This document shows, one piece after another, positions 41,894 to 49,956 of a stretch of DNA of 64,000 bases. The position numbers and the translations under genes were made by a program. The stretch's first letter is position 1; each line of letters begins with the position of its first letter. Below the pieces are notes generated by a model. That model had not been told where the DNA came from and ran no database searches. It saw nothing but the letters and a program-made list of their open reading frames with translations. The stretch is from Streptomyces sp. AC555_RSS877 (GTDB lineage: Bacteria; Actinomycetota; Actinomycetes; Streptomycetales; Streptomycetaceae): contig NZ_JAGMUK010000079.1 of NCBI RefSeq assembly GCF_019049245.1, positions 1 to 64,000 on the forward strand, written 5' to 3'.

Positions 41894-42514
41894 TCAGCGT
41901 GCTCGAGGGAAAAGCCGCTCGACAGCGGTCACCACCGCGGCGCGGCGGGCGGCGGTGGTGGCGTCCACGGCGTGTGCGGCGGCGGCCTCGCTGAGTTCGG
42001 GTTGTGACGCCCAGGTCGTGGCGATCTGGTTGACCAGGGCGAGGACGTCGGCCGGGTCCCAGGCGGGGTCGAGCTGTCCGGCCTGCTGCACTTGGCGGAG
42101 CAGGTCGATTTTGCGGGTGATCGCTGCCTGGGTGGGATCGTCGGCACCGGTAGCGGTGCCCGGCAGCTCGAGGCGGCCCCAGGTGATCAGGCGGTGGTGG
42201 TCCGGACGGGCGACGAAGTAGTCGAACAGACGGCCCGCGTAGCCAGGGAGGTCGGTCGGGTCTATCTGGGTGGCCTCGGCGATGACGACATACTCCCGTG
42301 CAGCGACAGCGGCATAGAGCGCGTCTTTGCTGCGGAAGTAGGCGTAGACGCGTTCTTTGCTGGTCCTGGCGAGCTTGGCGATGCGGTCCACGCGGGCGCC
42401 GGCGATGCCGTGGCGGGCGAACTCCACCATGGCAGCGGCAAGGATGCGCTCGCGCGTGGTGTCGCCGGCGGCGGCGGGAGCTGCGGTCTGGCCGGAGTCG
42501 CGGGACTGGGACAT
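41894..42514 (-). CDS. TetR/AcrR-family regulator
   Basis: A 206-residue repressor. The helix-turn-helix domain is RERILAAAMVEFARHGIAGA followed by RVDRIAKLARTSKERVYAYF and RSKDALYAAV. The rest is a TetR C-terminal domain with an HHRLITWGRLELPG helix. The start at 42514 is the first Met before the domain; the longer in-frame reading crosses the operators. It diverges from the aldo/keto reductase at 42639 with two AACCG/CGGTT palindromes between them, so it probably represses that gene and itself. Confidence 0.9.
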   Translation of the reverse strand: MSQSRDSGQTAAPAAAGDTTRERILAAAMVEFARHGIAGARVDRIAKLARTSKERVYAYFRSKDALYAAVAAREYVVIAEATQIDPTDLPGYAGRLFDYFVARPDHHRLITWGRLELPGTATGADDPTQAAITRKIDLLRQVQQAGQLDPAWDPADVLALVNQIATTWASQPELSEAAAAHAVDATTAARRAAVVTAVERLFPRAR

Positions 42515-42530
42515 GGGCCCAGGATAGAGC

Positions 42531-42594
42531 ACCGAACCGTTTGGTTTGGCGTCCGGGCGATCGGCGCATAGGGTCAAACGGAACAGTTCGGTTT
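42531..42594. promoter_or_regulatory. Two palindromic operators between TetR and aldo/keto reductase genes
   Basis: Site 1, ACCGAACCGTTTGGT at 42531-42545, and site 2, AAACGGAACAGTTCGGTTT at 42576-42594, share the half GAAC/CGGTTT-type motif. Site 2 is a 19-base palindrome apart from one pair plus the centre. Their centres are 47 bases apart, in the gap between divergent starts at 42514 and 42639. Confidence 0.7.
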
Positions 42595-42638
42595 GGCCTC
42601 TGCGGGTGAAGCCGGCGAACCACTGAGGGAGTGAACTC

Positions 42639-43631
42639 ATGCAGCACCGCAATCTGGGCTCTCAGGGCCTGCGCGTCTCCGCGCTCGGCCTGGGGACCAT
42701 GGGCATGTCCATGGCCTACGGCGCCTCGAACGACGACGAGGGCCTCGCGACCATTCGCCGCGCCCACGAACTCGGGATCGACTTCTTCGACACCGCCGAG
42801 CTGTACGGCGCCGGTACCGGCAGCAACGAGATCCTCCTGGGCAAGGCGGTCAAAGACTTCCGCGACGAGGTGGTCCTCGCGACCAAGTTCGGCTTCGACA
42901 TGACCGCCCCGGCGCTCAGCCCCGGCTTCAACAGCCGCCCGGAAAACATCCGCAAGGTCGCCGAGAACAGCCTGCGCTACCTGCAGAGCGACCGCATCGA
43001 CCTCTTCTACCAGCACATCTCCGACCCGGACGTTCCGGTCGAGGAGGTCGCCGGCGTGGTCGGCGAACTGATCACCGAAGGCAAGGTGAAGTACTTCGGT
43101 CTGAGCAACGTCGGCCCCCAGTACATCCGCCGCGCCCACGCCGTCACCCCGGTCTCCGTGCTCCAGTACGAGTACTCGCTCTTCGAGCGGGAGGTCGAGG
43201 AGAAGATCCTTCCCGTTCTGCGGGAACTCGGCGTCGGCCTGGTGCCCTACTCCCCGCTCGGTCGCGGCTTCCTCACCGGCCAGGTCAAGCCCGCCGGCGA
43301 ATACCCCGCGGACGACATGCGCAGCTGGGACGAGCGTTGGCAGGGCGAGAACTACACGTACAACCTGCACGCCACCGAGCAGCTCAAGGACCTGGCCGAC
43401 CGCGCGGGTATCACCGTCGCCCAGCTCGCGCTGGCCTGGCTGCTCGCCCAGGGCGAGGACGTCGCGCCCATTCCCGGCACCCGCAGCACCAAGCGCCTCG
43501 AGGAGAACGCCGGCGCCACCGACGTCCAGCTCTCCGCCACCGATCTGGCCCGCATCGCCGAGATCCTTCCCCACGGCTCGGCAGGCAGCCGCCTCCCGGC
43601 CGCGATGCTGTCCAGCTTCACCACCGACTGA
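42639..43631 (+). CDS. Aldo/keto reductase family oxidoreductase
   Basis: A 330-residue NADPH-dependent reductase with a TIM barrel. It has ALGLGTMGMSMAYG, the catalytic Asp and Tyr in IDFFDTAELYGAGTGSNEIL, the Lys in EVVLATKFGFDM, and the His in RIDLFYQHISDPDVPVEE. The C-terminal phosphate-binding part is IPGTRSTKRLEENAGA. It resembles the YakC/AKR13 type. The start overlaps a good site (GAGGGAGTGAACTC then ATG). It is the probable target of the divergent TetR regulator. Confidence 0.94.
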   Translation: MQHRNLGSQGLRVSALGLGTMGMSMAYGASNDDEGLATIRRAHELGIDFFDTAELYGAGTGSNEILLGKAVKDFRDEVVLATKFGFDMTAPALSPGFNSRPENIRKVAENSLRYLQSDRIDLFYQHISDPDVPVEEVAGVVGELITEGKVKYFGLSNVGPQYIRRAHAVTPVSVLQYEYSLFEREVEEKILPVLRELGVGLVPYSPLGRGFLTGQVKPAGEYPADDMRSWDERWQGENYTYNLHATEQLKDLADRAGITVAQLALAWLLAQGEDVAPIPGTRSTKRLEENAGATDVQLSATDLARIAEILPHGSAGSRLPAAMLSSFTTD

Positions 43632-43877
43632 ACCGCCCCTCCACGTGGCCCGCACGGGCCAGTCGACAGCAGCCGGTGACGCCGCACAGGTGACGTGCGG
43701 GTCATCATCGTCAACCGGCCCGGCGGCCGAGAAGGGTAATTCAACCGACTTGCCATCGCGGTGACGTCGAAGTTGCCTTCACGCGGTCCGTGCCGAAGCG
43801 AAGCTCGTAACCGATGAACGCGGCGTCCGAGTCGGCCTGACGATTACTGCAACTACACCCCGAAGAGCGGAACCCCT

Positions 43878-44240
43878 ATGAGAATCCGACTGACCGCCGG
43901 AGCGACCGTCCTCAACGCAACCCTCGACGACAACGCGACGGCACGCGACTTCGCCTCGCTGCTTCCGCTGACTCTGCGGATGGATGACCTGTTCAAGCGC
44001 GAGAAGTACGGTCACCTGTCCCGGTCTCTCGCCGTGGGAGGCGAGCCGCGGTTCAGCTACGAGATCGGCGACATCGCCTACTGGTCACCTGGTCCCGACA
44101 TCGCCGTCTTCTACGCCCACGACGGCGAGTCCATCCCCGACCCCGGCATCGTGATCCTCGGGAAAATCGACCACTTGGGGGCCGATGCCCTCAAGAAGTA
44201 CGACGGCGCGGTCGACGTCGCCATCGAGGCCATCGACTGA
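43878..44240 (+). CDS. Cyclophilin-like fold protein
   Basis: A 120-residue protein of the cyclophilin-like family that lacks isomerase residues: RIRLTAGATVLNATLDDNATARDF, then LPLTLRMDDLFKREKYGHL and the strand IGDIAYWSPGPDIAVFYAH. These proteins often stand beside redox enzymes and aldo/keto reductases; their job is unknown. It follows the aldo/keto reductase on the same strand after a 246-base gap, and converges with the AraC-type gene. Confidence 0.83.
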   Translation: MRIRLTAGATVLNATLDDNATARDFASLLPLTLRMDDLFKREKYGHLSRSLAVGGEPRFSYEIGDIAYWSPGPDIAVFYAHDGESIPDPGIVILGKIDHLGADALKKYDGAVDVAIEAID

Positions 44241-44268
44241 GACCCAGCCGGAAACCACCGAGATCTCG

Positions 44269-45219
44269 TCAACCAAGGGAGCGAGGGGGGAGAACCGGGG
44301 ATTCGCCGGCCGCGAAGGCGGACGGGGTGAGGCCGGTGCGGTCGCGGAAGAAGCGGCCGAAGTTCGCGGGATCGGTGAAGCCGAGGTGGACGGCCACGGT
44401 CCGGGCATCCCATTGGGCGCCTCTCAGCAGGCGCCGGGCTTCGAGGAGGCGCCGCTCGTCGATGAGTTCACGTACTCCCTTGCCGGTGGCGTCTTGGGCG
44501 GCGCGGCTGAGGGTGCGGACCGAGCAGCCGAGCAACTCGGCGTAGTCTGCGGCTTGGTGGAGTTCGCGGAAGTGCAGCTCCAAGGCGTCCAGGAAGCGCC
44601 GGTACCGGTCGGCGCGGCCCGCGTGGGCCGTGGCCGTGCCGACGGGGGCGATGCCCGGGGAGTCGGCCAGGCGCAGCAGCAGTGATTCGAGCAGGCTGCG
44701 CCGCAGGGCGTGGTGGATGTCGAGGGGGCGGCGCCCCAGTGCGCGGTGTTCGTCCAGGAGCTGGAGTGCCGTCTGCTGGAGCCAGGCGGTGTCGTCGGGA
44801 TGCGGGCTGAGCACGGCAGGGGCCTCGTGCGCGGTGAGCGGGGCCAGAAGACGGGCGAGGTCGGGCCGCAGTACATCCGGTTCGAACAGGATGAACGGGC
44901 CGCGGGCCGCGCCGGGCGGATGCCAGCACTGCGCATGCCCCGGACGCACCCACAGCCACTGGCCGGCGGCGACCGTCCGCGTGACGTGATCGACGTCGTG
45001 GAGCAGCTCACCCTCGGTGACCGCGATGAGGTAGTGGAAGGTGGCACGGCCTGGACGGGGCGGGTTCCACGGCCAGTCGTCGTGCTCGGCGAAGAAGTCC
45101 TCGACGGTGCTCACCTCAAGGCCGTAGGGAGTACCGACCGGGGGCTGGAAACCGTACAGCGGAACCGCAGCTGGTCCGGCCGTGCTTCCGCCCGGGTCGG
45201 GGTGTCGCTTGTCGACCAT
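44269..45219 (-). CDS. AraC-family transcriptional regulator
   Basis: A 316-residue activator. The N-terminal cupin part has LIAVTEGELLHDVDHVTRTV and the metal-less LWVRPGHAQCWHPP. The C-terminal double helix-turn-helix reads YAELLGCSVRTLSRAAQDAT, LIDERRLLEARRLLRG and VAVHLGFTDPANFGRFFRDR. The ATG at 45219 is preferred over a GTG one codon earlier. No target is evident; the RarA fragment is divergent from it. Confidence 0.88.
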   Translation of the reverse strand: MVDKRHPDPGGSTAGPAAVPLYGFQPPVGTPYGLEVSTVEDFFAEHDDWPWNPPRPGRATFHYLIAVTEGELLHDVDHVTRTVAAGQWLWVRPGHAQCWHPPGAARGPFILFEPDVLRPDLARLLAPLTAHEAPAVLSPHPDDTAWLQQTALQLLDEHRALGRRPLDIHHALRRSLLESLLLRLADSPGIAPVGTATAHAGRADRYRRFLDALELHFRELHQAADYAELLGCSVRTLSRAAQDATGKGVRELIDERRLLEARRLLRGAQWDARTVAVHLGFTDPANFGRFFRDRTGLTPSAFAAGESPVLPPRSLG

Positions 45220-45351
45220 CACGTGTCCGCAGCCTACCGTCCTTCCGGTCGGCTGCGGCGGAAGGATGGGACGTGCCGGCGCGCCCGCGCGACGCGCTCC
45301 GCGCCCTCTGTGATGCCGCAGCCCGTCACCACCTGAGGAGGCTCACCACCC

Positions 45352-45993
45352 GTGAATGGATCGGCCTTGCACAAGACCGCCGCCGACTGCGCGGAGGAAC
45401 TCCCCGGGGCCCAGCTGGAGCACCCCTACAACCTGATCTCCGCGCTGCACAAGTCGATGCGCGGCTCCGACCCGGACGCGGCCCTGTACTGGCTCACCCG
45501 CATGCTCGACGGCGGCGAGGACCCGCTGTTCGTCGCCCGCCGCCTGGTCCGCTTCGCGAACGAGGACATCGGCATGGCCGACCCGCACGCCGTCCAGCAG
45601 GCCCTCGCCGCCTGGGAGGTGTACGAGCGACTCGGCTCCCCCGAGGGCGAGTTGGCGATCGCCCAGGCCGTCGTCTACCTCGCCACCGCCCCCAAGTCCA
45701 TCGCCGTCTACCGCGGCTTCAACGCCGCACACCGATCAGCCCGGCACACCGGCTCACTCATGCCACCCGCGCACATCCTCAACGCCCCGACCCCGCTGAT
45801 GAAAGACCTCGGCTACGGCAAGGACTACCAGTACGACCCGGACACAGCCGACAGCTTTTCCGGTGACGACTACTTCCCCGACGACATGGACCGCGAGACG
45901 TACTACCAGCCCACCCGCAACGGCTACGAAGCCCAGATCACCGAGCGCCTGCGCCACTGGGCCGCTCTGCGTGCCCGCCGGCAACGCGGCTGA
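45352..45993 (+). CDS. RarA/MgsA C-terminal domain without its ATPase
   Basis: A 213-residue protein equal to the C-terminal half of replication-associated recombination protein A (normally ~440 residues): HPYNLISALHKSMRGSDPDA, ALYWLTRMLDGGEDPLFVAR, FANEDIGMADPHAVQQAL, NAPTPLMKDLGYGKDYQYDP and the YFPDDM end. The AAA+ ATPase half with Walker motifs is wholly missing upstream, where the divergent AraC gene lies. The GTG at 45352 behind GAGGAGG gives a plausible start, so it may be expressed. It is either a 5'-truncated extra copy brought in with this block or a free-standing tetramerisation module. Confidence 0.8.
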   Translation: MNGSALHKTAADCAEELPGAQLEHPYNLISALHKSMRGSDPDAALYWLTRMLDGGEDPLFVARRLVRFANEDIGMADPHAVQQALAAWEVYERLGSPEGELAIAQAVVYLATAPKSIAVYRGFNAAHRSARHTGSLMPPAHILNAPTPLMKDLGYGKDYQYDPDTADSFSGDDYFPDDMDRETYYQPTRNGYEAQITERLRHWAALRARRQRG

Positions 45994-46210
45994 CCGGCCG
46001 ACGCCCGCGACGTCCCTTCCGAGGAGGCGAGGGGTGCTGTTTTCCGACTCTGTCGGAAGAGACCCCTGCCAGACCGGCGGCAGCTGGCCGACGGGTTCTC
46101 CGGGCGGGAACCGGACCCCAGGGCACTCCTTGCCCCAGGTGGATGCGGACCGGTGTCGGCCGCCTGCTCCGGCGCGACGCGTCCGTAACCGAACGGCTCC
46201 AGGCGTCGAT

Positions 46211-46280
46211 GGTAAGTGGATCGACTTGCCTTATGGGTGACGCGAGGGCTATCTTCGCATGGTGAGTCCATCGACTTACC
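46211..46280 (+). promoter_or_regulatory. Twin 20-bp palindromic operators flanking a promoter (SDR-TetR operon)
   Basis: GGTAAGTGGATCGACTTGCC (46211-46230) and GGTGAGTCCATCGACTTACC (46261-46280) are imperfect versions of one palindrome, consensus GGTAAGTCGATCGACTTACC, with centres exactly 50 bases apart. A promoter-like TTGCCT-n18-TATCTT (46226-46255) lies between and partly inside them. The downstream operon ends with a TetR-type gene, the likely repressor. Confidence 0.82.
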
Positions 46281-46300
46281 TCTCGCCTCGGCAAGGAACA

Positions 46301-47068
46301 ATGAACATGACTCGTCTTGCGGGCAAGCGTGCCCTCGTCACCGGCGGCACCAGCGGGATCGGTCTGGAGACCGCGCGGCGTTTTGTCGCGGAGGGGGCCG
46401 ACGTGCTGGTCACGGGCGTGACCCCGGCCAGCATCGACAGGGCGCGGCAGATCCTCGGGGAGAAGGTGCCGGTGGTGCAGGCCGACGCACGCGATCTCGA
46501 TGCGCAGCGCGGCCTGGCCAAGCGGGTGCGTGAGCACTTCGGGGGTCTGGACGTGGTGTTCCTGAACGCCGGTGTCTCGGACTGGCGGCCGTTCGAGGAC
46601 CACACGGAGGACAGTTTCGACCGGCTCTTCGACATCAACGTCAAGAGCGTCTTCTTTCTCACTCAGGCCCTGGTGCCCGTGCTGGCCAACCCGTCCTCGG
46701 TCATCCTCAACGCGTCCAACAGCGCGCACGGCGGCTACGGGCACTCGAACGCCTACGCCGCGACGAAGGCGGCTGTCTCCTCCCTGATGCGGTCGTGGAA
46801 CGCGGACCTGCTCACCTCGCACGGCATCCGGTTCAACGCGGTCAGCCCCGGCCCGGTGGACACCCCGCTGTACTCCGCCTCCAAGCTCGGGATCGAGGAC
46901 CCCGCGGTGCAGGCGGCGGTTGTGGAGGGGATCAGCTCCACCATCCCGCTCGGCCGCATGGGTCTGCCCGAGGAGGTCGCGGAAGCCGTCGTCTACCTGG
47001 CCTCCGACGCCTCCGCCTTCGCGGTGGGCCAGGACCTTATCCTGGACGGCGGCCAGACCGTCCTCTGA
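46301..47068 (+). CDS. SDR-family oxidoreductase
   Basis: A 255-residue short-chain dehydrogenase with all landmarks: nucleotide loop VTGGTSGIGLETARRF (residues 12-27), NAG in VVFLNAGVSDW, the catalytic Ser in NASNSAHGG, and YAATK in NAYAATKAAVSS. The C-terminal end is AFAVGQDLILDGGQ, as in most soluble SDRs. The ATG at 46301 follows AAGGAAC; a GTG at 46259 would start inside the second operator. The TetR gene follows 40 bases later, so the pair probably forms one autoregulated operon. The substrate is unknown. Confidence 0.93.
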   Translation: MNMTRLAGKRALVTGGTSGIGLETARRFVAEGADVLVTGVTPASIDRARQILGEKVPVVQADARDLDAQRGLAKRVREHFGGLDVVFLNAGVSDWRPFEDHTEDSFDRLFDINVKSVFFLTQALVPVLANPSSVILNASNSAHGGYGHSNAYAATKAAVSSLMRSWNADLLTSHGIRFNAVSPGPVDTPLYSASKLGIEDPAVQAAVVEGISSTIPLGRMGLPEEVAEAVVYLASDASAFAVGQDLILDGGQTVL

Positions 47069-47108
47069 GGGCGGGGACGCGGCCGGGAAACGGGCGAGGG
47101 GCGTGGGT

Positions 47109-47795
47109 ATGTCGGTGGCGGACCGAGCGGTAACCGGTGGCGACATGTGCCAGGCCGGGTATCACGCGCAGATCAAAGCGGAGAACCGCGCGCGCATCAT
47201 CCGGGCGGCCCGCGACCTCTTCCTCGCCCGGGGATACGACAAGACCTCCCTCGCCCAGATCGCCAAGCAGGCCCGCGTCTCCACCGGCACCCTCTTCAAG
47301 CGGTACCCCACCAAGGCCGCACTGTTCGCGGCCGTCACCTCCGAGCAATGGCAGCTGGACGTGGAGTACGCCGCACCGCCCCCGCCCGGTGATCCCCGGT
47401 GTGGCCTGGACCACATCGGCCGCGACTACGCCTGCCTGGTCGCGCGGCCCGGCACGGCGGCGCTGTGCCGCCTGATCATCACCGAACTTCCCCAGATGCC
47501 GGAACTCGCCGACATCGTCGGCACAGGCTTCGCCATCGACCGCGGCCCCTTCTTCGACCGGCTCCGCGACTACCTGGACGCCGAAGCACAGGCCGGCACA
47601 CTCGACTTCCGTTCGGCCGACGGACAGGCGCAGCCGGCATCCGCAGTGGCCGAACAGTTCCTCGGCATGATCTGCGCCCAGTTGCTGTGGCCCCAACTCG
47701 TACGGACCGACTTCGTCCCGCCCGACCCCACCGACCCCGCGATCGTGGACGAAGCCGTCGCCCTCATGCTCACCCGCTATCGCACCGGATCCTGA
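47109..47795 (+). CDS. TetR/AcrR-family regulator (probable repressor of the SDR operon)
   Basis: A 228-residue regulator. The helix-turn-helix domain is NRARIIRAARDLFLARGYDK followed by TSLAQIAKQARVSTGTLFKR and YPTKAALFAAV. The C-terminal domain ends with MICAQLLWPQLVRTDFVPPD. The ATG at 47109 follows GAGGGGCG. The gene is downstream of and co-directional with the SDR gene, and the only strong palindromes nearby are the twin sites before the SDR, which it is likely to bind. Confidence 0.9.
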   Translation: MSVADRAVTGGDMCQAGYHAQIKAENRARIIRAARDLFLARGYDKTSLAQIAKQARVSTGTLFKRYPTKAALFAAVTSEQWQLDVEYAAPPPPGDPRCGLDHIGRDYACLVARPGTAALCRLIITELPQMPELADIVGTGFAIDRGPFFDRLRDYLDAEAQAGTLDFRSADGQAQPASAVAEQFLGMICAQLLWPQLVRTDFVPPDPTDPAIVDEAVALMLTRYRTGS

Positions 47796-48212
47796 ACCCT
47801 GGACCACCAGCTCATGTGGCAAGGACCCCGATACGTCGCCCTCCGGGACGGGTGCACGTATGGGTGACTTCGACAAGGAATGGCGGCGAGCGCGACCGGT
47901 CCTACCAGTAACCAACAGCGGTCGACAGCTGAGCCAGGACCGTGGCCTGCCGGTACTCCTGACGTGCGACCCCGGCGTTGCGCTCGGTGGCGCGACCACC
48001 GACAGGTGATCGACGAAGTACGGCGGGTGAGTACGGCAGTTCACCCGCGCGTGCCATGCCCCGGACTGGGTGTAGGCGAGGCGACTCAGTGCGCGGGGCG
48101 GGTGCGAGGGCGCGGAAAGAGGGCCGTCCGGCAGTGGGGGAATCGCCGTGATACCGCCTCGGGTGGGCGGTCGGCGAGAGGCTTGACGCCCGTCCGTGCA
48201 GCCGCGCGGACT
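47796..48212. other. Non-coding stretch between TetR gene and VapC
   Basis: Nothing recognisable: no family motifs in any frame, no strong hairpins and no repeats. Confidence 0.5.
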
Positions 48213-48626
48213 CTACTGCCTGAGATCGATCATGCGGACCGGCTGCCCCGTCGTGCGAGCAATGGTTTCGAAGTCGCGGTCGAAGTGGAGCAGGGTGAGG
48301 CCTGCTTCTTCCGCGGCGGCGGCCACCAGGAGATCAACGGGGCCCGCACTGTGGTGTTCCCCTTTGGTGGTCAGTTGTTCCTGGACGATGCGGGAGCGGC
48401 GGTAGATGCCGTCAGGCATGGGGCACCACACGTAGTGGGCGTCGAGTGCAGCCTTCAGTCGCGCGCGGTCCGCGGTTGAGCGGGCGGAGTAGAGGACCTC
48501 GAGTTCCGTGATGTCGCAGATCGCGACGAGGCCGGCGCCGATCCTGTCGTCCCACTCAGTTGTGGTCTGGCGGAGCAGGACGCGGGCGAGGGCGGAGGTG
48601 TCGATGAGGTAGTCGGCGACGGTCAC
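48213..48626 (-). CDS. vapC: VapC-family PIN-domain toxin
   Basis: A 137-residue PIN-domain ribonuclease. The acidic active-site set is visible: Asp in YLIDTSALARVLL (residue 9), Glu in ICDITELEVLYSAR, Asp in AGPVDLLVAAAA and Asp in LLHFDRDFETIA. Its ATG overlaps the stop of the antitoxin (ATGA). As the last gene of a two-gene unit, it would cleave a specific RNA, often a tRNA, when the antitoxin is degraded. Confidence 0.92.
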   Translation of the reverse strand: MTVADYLIDTSALARVLLRQTTTEWDDRIGAGLVAICDITELEVLYSARSTADRARLKAALDAHYVWCPMPDGIYRRSRIVQEQLTTKGEHHSAGPVDLLVAAAAEEAGLTLLHFDRDFETIARTTGQPVRMIDLRQ

Positions 48627-48838
48627 GGCCGGTACTGGTTCTTGTTCAGGAGAATGTCGATGTCCAGGGCTCCGTCGGTCACCAGTTGCCGGGCGTCTTC
48701 GAGCGCGCGCAAGCGCCGGTAGCGGGCGGTGACCTCACGCAGGGCGGTGTTGATGGTGTCGCGCTTGGTGGTGGTGCCGAGTTCCTTGGCGGCTTCTTCC
48801 AGTGCCTCGTCGTCGAGGTCGATCACGGTGCGGCTCAA
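48623..48838 (-). CDS. vapB: VapB-family antitoxin (TTG start)
   Basis: A 71-residue antitoxin. The N-terminal DNA-binding strand-helix is SRTVIDLDDEALEEAAKELG followed by TTTKRDTINTALREVTARYR. The C-terminal toxin-binding tail is Asp-rich (GALDIDILL). The start is set at a TTG at 48838: GAGGAGG lies five bases upstream, and the longer in-frame reading would place that site inside the gene. An AT-rich inverted repeat upstream probably is its operator. Confidence 0.88.
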   Translation of the reverse strand: MSRTVIDLDDEALEEAAKELGTTTKRDTINTALREVTARYRRLRALEDARQLVTDGALDIDILLNKNQYRP

Positions 48839-48872
48839 GATGGCCTCCTCATGCACACTGCGGCGTATATCA

Positions 48873-48894
48873 ATATACATGATCGATTGTATAT
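48873..48894 (-). promoter_or_regulatory. AT-rich inverted repeat upstream of vapB
   Basis: ATATACA (48873-48879) and TGTATAT (48888-48894) are perfect complements with an 8-base spacer, in a stretch much more AT-rich than its surroundings. VapBC complexes autorepress by binding such repeats. Confidence 0.7.
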
Positions 48895-49139
48895 CGACTC
48901 GCGCGCCCCTGGGCGGTCTGTTTCCCGGATCCGTGGCCTTGCAGCGAGCGCGTCAGGAGAGGGGTGTGCGCCAGGGACTTCCCGGTGGGCTCCTTTCAGC
49001 GTTCGAACTTCCAGGTGAGGCGGGAGGTCGTCACTTTGGGCATGGTGATCCGGATGTCGACGGCGGTGCCGTCAGTGTGCTTGCCGCTACGGGAATCCGA
49101 GGAACCGCGACATCGCCGTCTGCGCCGGTCGGATCTCCG

Positions 49140-49922
49140 TCAGAGTGCGTCGACCGCGCTCACCTTCCACGCGTCCGTCGTGCGGGACATCGTCATCCGC
49201 ACCCGGTTCAGGTCCACCCGGGACCCCGAGACCTGCGTGCTCTCGGTGACCTGGTTGACGAAGAGCAGGACCACGACCTCGTCCGGGGAGGCCGAGACGA
49301 CGGAGGCTGCCGGGGTTCCGCCGGAGCCAGGGGCGGCGATCGTTGCCTTCACCACGCCCTGGTACTTCTTGGCCGTTGGGCCCACCACGGTCTTCGTCGT
49401 CTTCCCGTACTCGCTGCTGAAGTCACCCGTGAGGTGGGTGCGGGCCTTCGCGAAGTCGCGCTCGAGGTGGCGGTAGTCGTACGACAGGACGCTCGGTGCC
49501 GCCTTGCGTGCGGCCGCGACCGCCTCGGTGCGGGCAGCCTCCGTTCGCCGTCCGTCCCGGTACTGCCACCCCAGTACGGCGACTGCCACCAAGCCCGCCA
49601 CGAGCAGGACGCCGAGCGATGCCGTGAGCAGCCTTCGGCGGCCGGACTTGCCAGGCCTTTCCGGTGTGTCGGCTTCCTCGTACGCCTCCGGCGACGGCTC
49701 CGGTGGGTCCTGCCAGCCGTCCTTCGGGGCCTCGACGAGCACGGTGCGGCCCGCGAGCGCGCGCTCGGACCGGCCCTCGGCCTCCTCGTCGGTGGCCGCC
49801 ACCGAGCCGGCGCCGTGGTGGCTGCGTTCCGCGCGTTTGGCTGCCGCGCGGGCTGCCGCCGTCATCGTGCGCCGGGTGGTGGTGCCGGGGGTGCGGCTGG
49901 GGGTCGTCTTCGGCATCGTCAT
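49140..49922 (-). CDS. Mce-associated membrane protein (second)
   Basis: A 260-residue Mce-associated protein. After a basic, Ala/Arg-rich cytoplasmic part of about 105 residues there is one membrane segment (LLTASLGVLLVAGLVAVAVL) and an extracytoplasmic domain with SVLSYDYRHLERDFAKART, the pattern shared by Mas proteins. It is the last gene of the mce operon, 34 bases after the previous Mas gene. Mas proteins are thought to stabilise the Mce complex in the envelope. It shows the same SYDYRHLERD-type helix as the first Mas protein. Confidence 0.88.
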   Translation of the reverse strand: MTMPKTTPSRTPGTTTRRTMTAAARAAAKRAERSHHGAGSVAATDEEAEGRSERALAGRTVLVEAPKDGWQDPPEPSPEAYEEADTPERPGKSGRRRLLTASLGVLLVAGLVAVAVLGWQYRDGRRTEAARTEAVAAARKAAPSVLSYDYRHLERDFAKARTHLTGDFSSEYGKTTKTVVGPTAKKYQGVVKATIAAPGSGGTPAASVVSASPDEVVVLLFVNQVTESTQVSGSRVDLNRVRMTMSRTTDAWKVSAVDAL

Positions 49923-49956
49923 ACTCCTCAGTAGTGACTTTTCGCGGCGGTGCCGG

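Noticed and set aside
27605..48900. Integrase, transposase or phage structural genes expected for a mobile block.
   Set aside because: None recognised on either strand; the mobile nature is inferred only from the tRNA duplication and gene scraps.
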